Shown: one piece after another, positions 58,398 to 64,000 of the stretch
Layout: every line of letters begins with the position of its first letter
Numbering within the stretch: position 1 is the stretch's first letter
Origin: Metapseudomonas otitidis
GTDB taxonomy: Bacteria; Pseudomonadota; Gammaproteobacteria; Pseudomonadales; Pseudomonadaceae
Length of the DNA: 64,000 bases
Direction: 5' to 3'
NCBI RefSeq assembly: GCF_900111835.1
Contig: NZ_FOJP01000013.1
Location: 62,001 to 126,000 of the forward strand
Translations under genes and position numbers: made by a program
The notes under the pieces: model-generated
What the model was told of the DNA's origin: nothing
The model's database searches: none
What the model saw: the letters and a program-made list of their open reading frames with translations, nothing else

Positions 58398-59588
58398 TCA
58401 ATCGGCCTGACGGCGCAGGAACGCGGGGATGTCCAGGTAATCCAGGTCATCCTGCGGGTTCAGCTTCGCCGCGGCTGCGGTGTTGCCATGGGACTGGTTG
58501 CGCATCACGGTCGGACGGTCCAGGTCGCGGTAGTTGACCGACGGTTGCTCTGCACGCTGGGGAGCAGCCGGGGCAGCCACGGCCGCAGCGGCCTGGACGG
58601 TGTTGTCCACAACCTTGACCGGCTTCTCCAGGCGCGCGCCCAGGCCAGTGGCAACCACAGTGACGTGCAGTTCGTCGCGCATGTCCGGATCGATCACGGT
58701 GCCCACCTTGACGGTGGCGTTCTCGGAAGCGAACTGCTCGATGATGCTGCCCACGTCGGAGTACTCACCCAGGGACAGGTCCGGACCGGCGGTGATGTTG
58801 ACCAGGATGCCGCGGGCGCCCTGCAGGTTGACATCATCCAGCAGCGGGTTACGGATGGCCGCCTCGGTGGCCTCGCGAGCGCGATTCGGACCGCTGGCGC
58901 AGCCGGTGCCCATCATCGCCATGCCCATTTCGCTCATGACGGTCTTCACGTCGGCAAAGTCGACGTTGATCATGCCCGGACGCTTGATGATATCGGAGAT
59001 GCCACGTACGGCGCCGGCCAGCACATCGTCTGCCTTGGAGAAGGCCGACAGCAGGCTCGCATCCTTGCCCAGGATGGTCAGCAGCTTCTCGTTGGGGATG
59101 GTGATCAGCGAGTCGACGTTCTCGGCCAGCGCGCGGATGCCTTCATCGGCGATCTGCATGCGCTTGCGACCTTCGAACGGGAACGGACGGGTGACCACGG
59201 CCACGGTCAGGATGCCCAGGTCCTTGGCCACCTCGGCGATGATCGGCGCTGCACCGGTACCGGTACCGCCACCCATGCCAGTGGTGATGAAGACCATGTC
59301 GGTGCCCTGCAGGACTTCGGCGATGCGGTCGCGGTCTTCCAGCGCGGCCTGACGACCGACTTCCGGATTGGCACCCGCACCCAGACCCTTGGTGACGCCC
59401 GGGCCGAGTTGCAGAACGGTGCGCGCACCGATGTTCTTCAGCGCCTGCGCATCGGTGTTGGCGCAGATGAATTCCACGCCTTCGATGTTGGTCTTGGCCA
59501 TGTGGTTCACGGCGTTGCCACCGCCACCACCGACGCCGATAACCTTGATGACCGCTGTTTGCGGAACGTTATCTACGAGTTCGAACAT
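58398..59588 (-). CDS. ftsZ: Cell division GTPase FtsZ
   Basis: 396 residues from the ATG at 59588, preceded by GGAAGGAGAGGGG. Tubulin-like GTPase forming the Z ring: MFELVDNVPQTAVIKVIGVGGGGGN, signature loop GMGGGTGTGAAP near residue 107, and C-terminal peptide LDYLDIPAFLRRQ that binds FtsA/ZipA. Last fts gene of the dcw cluster. Confidence 0.98.
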   Translation of the reverse strand: MFELVDNVPQTAVIKVIGVGGGGGNAVNHMAKTNIEGVEFICANTDAQALKNIGARTVLQLGPGVTKGLGAGANPEVGRQAALEDRDRIAEVLQGTDMVFITTGMGGGTGTGAAPIIAEVAKDLGILTVAVVTRPFPFEGRKRMQIADEGIRALAENVDSLITIPNEKLLTILGKDASLLSAFSKADDVLAGAVRGISDIIKRPGMINVDFADVKTVMSEMGMAMMGTGCASGPNRAREATEAAIRNPLLDDVNLQGARGILVNITAGPDLSLGEYSDVGSIIEQFASENATVKVGTVIDPDMRDELHVTVVATGLGARLEKPVKVVDNTVQAAAAVAAPAAPQRAEQPSVNYRDLDRPTVMRNQSHGNTAAAAKLNPQDDLDYLDIPAFLRRQAD

Positions 59589-59631
59589 TTTCCCCTCTCC
59601 TTCCTTTCTAGTTGTATCGCCTACTGCAAAC

Positions 59632-60879
59632 TCAGAAATTGCCCTGGATCCAGCGTTTGAAACGTTCCAGGACAGGTGCCTTCGGTTCGTCGCTGAAGCT
59701 GTTCCCCACGGAGAGGGACAGGCCATCGGACTGCTTCTGCAGACCGTACATCAGCAAGCCCACGCCCGTGGAGTAGATCGGGTTGCGCACCACGTCGCTC
59801 AGCCCCTTGACGCTATGCGGCACGCCCAGGCGCACCGGCATGTGGAAAATCTCTTCGGCCAGCTCGACCGCCCCTTCCATCTTCGCCGTACCGCCGGTCA
59901 GCACGATGCCGGCAGGGATCAGGTCCTCGTAGCCGCTGCGGCGCAGCTCGGCCTGGATCAGGGTGAACAGCTCGTCGTAACGCGGCTCGACCACCTCGGC
60001 CAAGGCCTGGCGGGACAGCTCGCGCGGAGGACGATCACCCACGCTGGGAACCTTGATGGTCTCGCCGGCACCGGCCAGCTTGGCCAGCGCGCAGGCGTAG
60101 CGGATCTTGATCTCCTCGGCGTACTGGGTCGGCGTGCGCAGGGCCATGGCGATGTCGTTGGTCACCTGGTCGCCGGCGATCGGGATCACCGCCGTATGGC
60201 GGATCGCACCTTCGGTGAAGATCGCGATGTCGGTGGTGCCGCCGCCGATGTCCACCAGGCACACGCCCAGTTCCTTCTCGTCGTCGGTCAGCACCGAATA
60301 AGCCGACGCCAGTTGCTCGAGGATGATGTCGTCCACTTCGAGGCCGCAGCGACGGACGCACTTCTCGATGTTCTGCGCCGCATTCACCGCACAGGTCACC
60401 ACGTGCACCTTGGCTTCCAGGCGCACACCGGACATGCCCAGGGGCTCGCGCACGCCTTCCTGGTTATCGATCACGTAGTCCTGCGCCAGGGTGTGCAGCA
60501 CCCGCTGGTCGGCAGGGATGGCCACGGCCTGGGCGGCGTCCAGCACGCGCTCGATGTCCGCCGGGCTGACTTCGCGATCACGGATCGCGACGATGCCGTG
60601 GGAGTTCAGGCTGCGGATATGGTTGCCCGCCACACCGACGAAGGCGGAGTGGATGCGGCAGCCCGCCATCATCTGGGCTTCCTCGACCGCGCGCTGGATC
60701 GATTGCACGGTGGACTCGATGTTCACCACCACGCCTTTCTTCAGCCCGCGGGACGGATGGGTCCCGATGCCCACGATTTCCAGCTGCCCGTCGGCCGCGA
60801 TCTCGCCCACCAGCGCCACCACCTTGGAGGTGCCGATATCCAGGCCGACGATCATCTTGCCGCTCTGCACGCTTGCCAT
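59632..60879 (-). CDS. ftsA: Cell division protein FtsA
   Basis: 415 residues. Actin-like ATPase tethering FtsZ to the membrane. MIVGLDIGTSKVVALVGEI phosphate-1 motif, VCLVDIGGGTTDIAIFTEG phosphate-2, GIVLTGGTAKMEG adenosine loop, and a C-terminal amphipathic membrane-targeting helix (LERFKRWIQGNF). Confidence 0.98.
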   Translation of the reverse strand: MASVQSGKMIVGLDIGTSKVVALVGEIAADGQLEIVGIGTHPSRGLKKGVVVNIESTVQSIQRAVEEAQMMAGCRIHSAFVGVAGNHIRSLNSHGIVAIRDREVSPADIERVLDAAQAVAIPADQRVLHTLAQDYVIDNQEGVREPLGMSGVRLEAKVHVVTCAVNAAQNIEKCVRRCGLEVDDIILEQLASAYSVLTDDEKELGVCLVDIGGGTTDIAIFTEGAIRHTAVIPIAGDQVTNDIAMALRTPTQYAEEIKIRYACALAKLAGAGETIKVPSVGDRPPRELSRQALAEVVEPRYDELFTLIQAELRRSGYEDLIPAGIVLTGGTAKMEGAVELAEEIFHMPVRLGVPHSVKGLSDVVRNPIYSTGVGLLMYGLQKQSDGLSLSVGNSFSDEPKAPVLERFKRWIQGNF

Positions 60880-60895
60880 GTTCCTAACCTTCTCC

Positions 60896-61759
60896 TCAAT
60901 TCGCGCGGCTGGCCACAGCCGCCGCGGGGGCCTCGACCGGGGTGCGCCACGCTACCGCCAGCCCGTTGGGGTAACGCAGGTCGACACGCTCGATGTTGGC
61001 GATCTGATCTTTCAGCGTCTTGTCGTAGATCGAGATGAACCGACGCATCTTTTCCACAAGGTGATCCCTACCCAGCAGTATCTCCACGCCCTGCCCCGTC
61101 GACAGGAACCAGCTCCCACGTTCGCGAAGCTCCAGCCGGGCGATGGAAAAACCCAGCGGGCGAAGCATCTGGCTGAGCATCTGGTATTGCTGCATCACCT
61201 GTTCCTGGGCCCGCTGTGGCCCCCACAGCTGAGGCAATTGTTCGTAATGGGCCAGCTCACGCGGGGTGAACGCCTGGCCCTTGTTGTTCAGCAGTGCCTC
61301 ATCACCCCAGCGGGCGATGGGCAGTTGCTCGTCGAGCCGGATCATCACCTGGTCCGGCCACACCCGACGAACCTCCGCGTGGGCGATCCAGGGCATCTGC
61401 TCCAGCTCGTGACGCATGCCGGCGAGATCGATGCTGAAGAAGCTCGCCGCGATGTAAGGCGCGATCCGCTGCTGCACCGCCTGCTGGCTGATGTAGCTGA
61501 GGTCGCCCTGCACGCTGACCTTGGCAATCGGCCGGTCCGCGTAAGGCAACAGCCGTTGCGCACCCTCGTAGGCACCAAAACCCAGCACCACCAGCATCAC
61601 CGGCCAGGTCAGCCGACGCAGGAAGCCGAAGCTCGGCTTGGGCAGCCGGACGCTCAGCGGTTCCTTGGCCACCAACCGGCTGGCACCCCGCGGTACATCC
61701 TTGCGCTGGGGCGCACGGATGGGGCCGGGTTGCGGGTGACGGAGGGAGGCGCCACGCAT
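60896..61759 (-). CDS. ftsQ: Cell division protein FtsQ
   Basis: 287 residues. Short cytoplasmic N-terminus, one transmembrane segment (about 48-68), a POTRA domain ([25 protein letters not shown]) and a beta domain ([29 protein letters not shown]). Bitopic divisome protein acting with FtsB and FtsL. Starts 4 bases after ddlB ends and 16 bases before ftsA. Confidence 0.96.
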   Translation of the reverse strand: MRGASLRHPQPGPIRAPQRKDVPRGASRLVAKEPLSVRLPKPSFGFLRRLTWPVMLVVLGFGAYEGAQRLLPYADRPIAKVSVQGDLSYISQQAVQQRIAPYIAASFFSIDLAGMRHELEQMPWIAHAEVRRVWPDQVMIRLDEQLPIARWGDEALLNNKGQAFTPRELAHYEQLPQLWGPQRAQEQVMQQYQMLSQMLRPLGFSIARLELRERGSWFLSTGQGVEILLGRDHLVEKMRRFISIYDKTLKDQIANIERVDLRYPNGLAVAWRTPVEAPAAAVASRAN

Positions 61760-61763
61760 GGTC

Positions 61764-64000
<2,237 letters not shown>

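Overview
The window is a GC-rich, densely coded chromosomal segment of a gamma-proteobacterium. Gene content and order point to Pseudomonas, in or near the P. aeruginosa lineage. From memory, the order olsB-olsA-usp-acpH-pyeR-pyeM-xenB / argP-lysE-sodB-bifA / lemA-icmP / mexVW-inaA-colRS-groESL-fxsA / ampG-mscS-yajQ / argJ-secA / lpxC-ftsZ-ftsA-ftsQ-ddlB-murC closely follows the P. aeruginosa PAO1 region from about PA4350 to PA4411. There are local gains and losses, so this is a relative rather than that species. No rRNA, tRNA, CRISPR array or prophage was seen.

Layout. 1-4455: M20 amidohydrolase (3' end outside the window), a small membrane Cys-rich protein coupled to a serine hydrolase, a stand-alone MBL/ODP-like protein and an acyl-CoA-dehydrogenase-like protein, all on the minus strand. 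4474-7682: ornithine-lipid synthesis (olsBA) behind a Pho-box-like array, a tandem universal stress protein and AcpH. 7760-10520: pyeR-pyeM-xenB operon. 10647-15194: coiled-coil membrane protein, a small gene with a near-consensus sigma-54 promoter, an NAD-dependent epimerase, and an argP / ACT-domain / LysE amino-acid export module. 15275-18375: sodB and the c-di-GMP phosphodiesterase bifA. 18413-25239: lemA with a GIDE/EF-hand partner, divergent from a four-gene periplasmic imelysin cluster with two Fur-box-like sites. 25266-31630: palindromic MITE-like repeat, a chemoreceptor, and the mexVW efflux pump. 31644-37536: inaA, a small secreted protein, colRS, and groESL with a sigma-32 promoter. 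37578-43149: FxsA, a HugZ-like protein, an SDR, a DUF481 outer-membrane protein, an alkyltransferase-like protein and AmpG. 43163-49305: MscS, YajQ, a REC/degenerate-GGDEF protein, a ketopantoate-reductase-like protein, a histidine kinase and a PduO-type adenosyltransferase. 49315-49863: a REP-associated tyrosine transposase bracketed by perfectly inverted REPs. 49938-57289: Nudix-ThiE fusion, GST, argJ, secA, an M23 peptidase and a DUF721/DciA-like gene. 57319-64000: lpxC and the 3' part of the dcw cell-division cluster (murC open at its 5' end).

Themes. Much of the window concerns envelope construction and maintenance: ornithine lipids, LPS (lpxC, inaA, colRS), peptidoglycan and division (dcw, ampG), secretion (secA) and efflux (mexVW). 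c-di-GMP turnover, iron handling and stress functions are interspersed.

I saw no obviously unknown multi-gene defence or biosynthetic system. The best novelty leads are regulatory or poorly characterised: a self-complementary leader that would hide the Shine-Dalgarno of the M20 gene; the sigma-54 promoter with a long structured leader ahead of an 86-residue protein; the Pho-box array at olsB; the imelysin/di-haem/DUF1513 cluster with paired Fur-like sites; the LemA-GIDE-EF-hand pair; and the RAYT-REP unit whose stop codon lies inside a REP.
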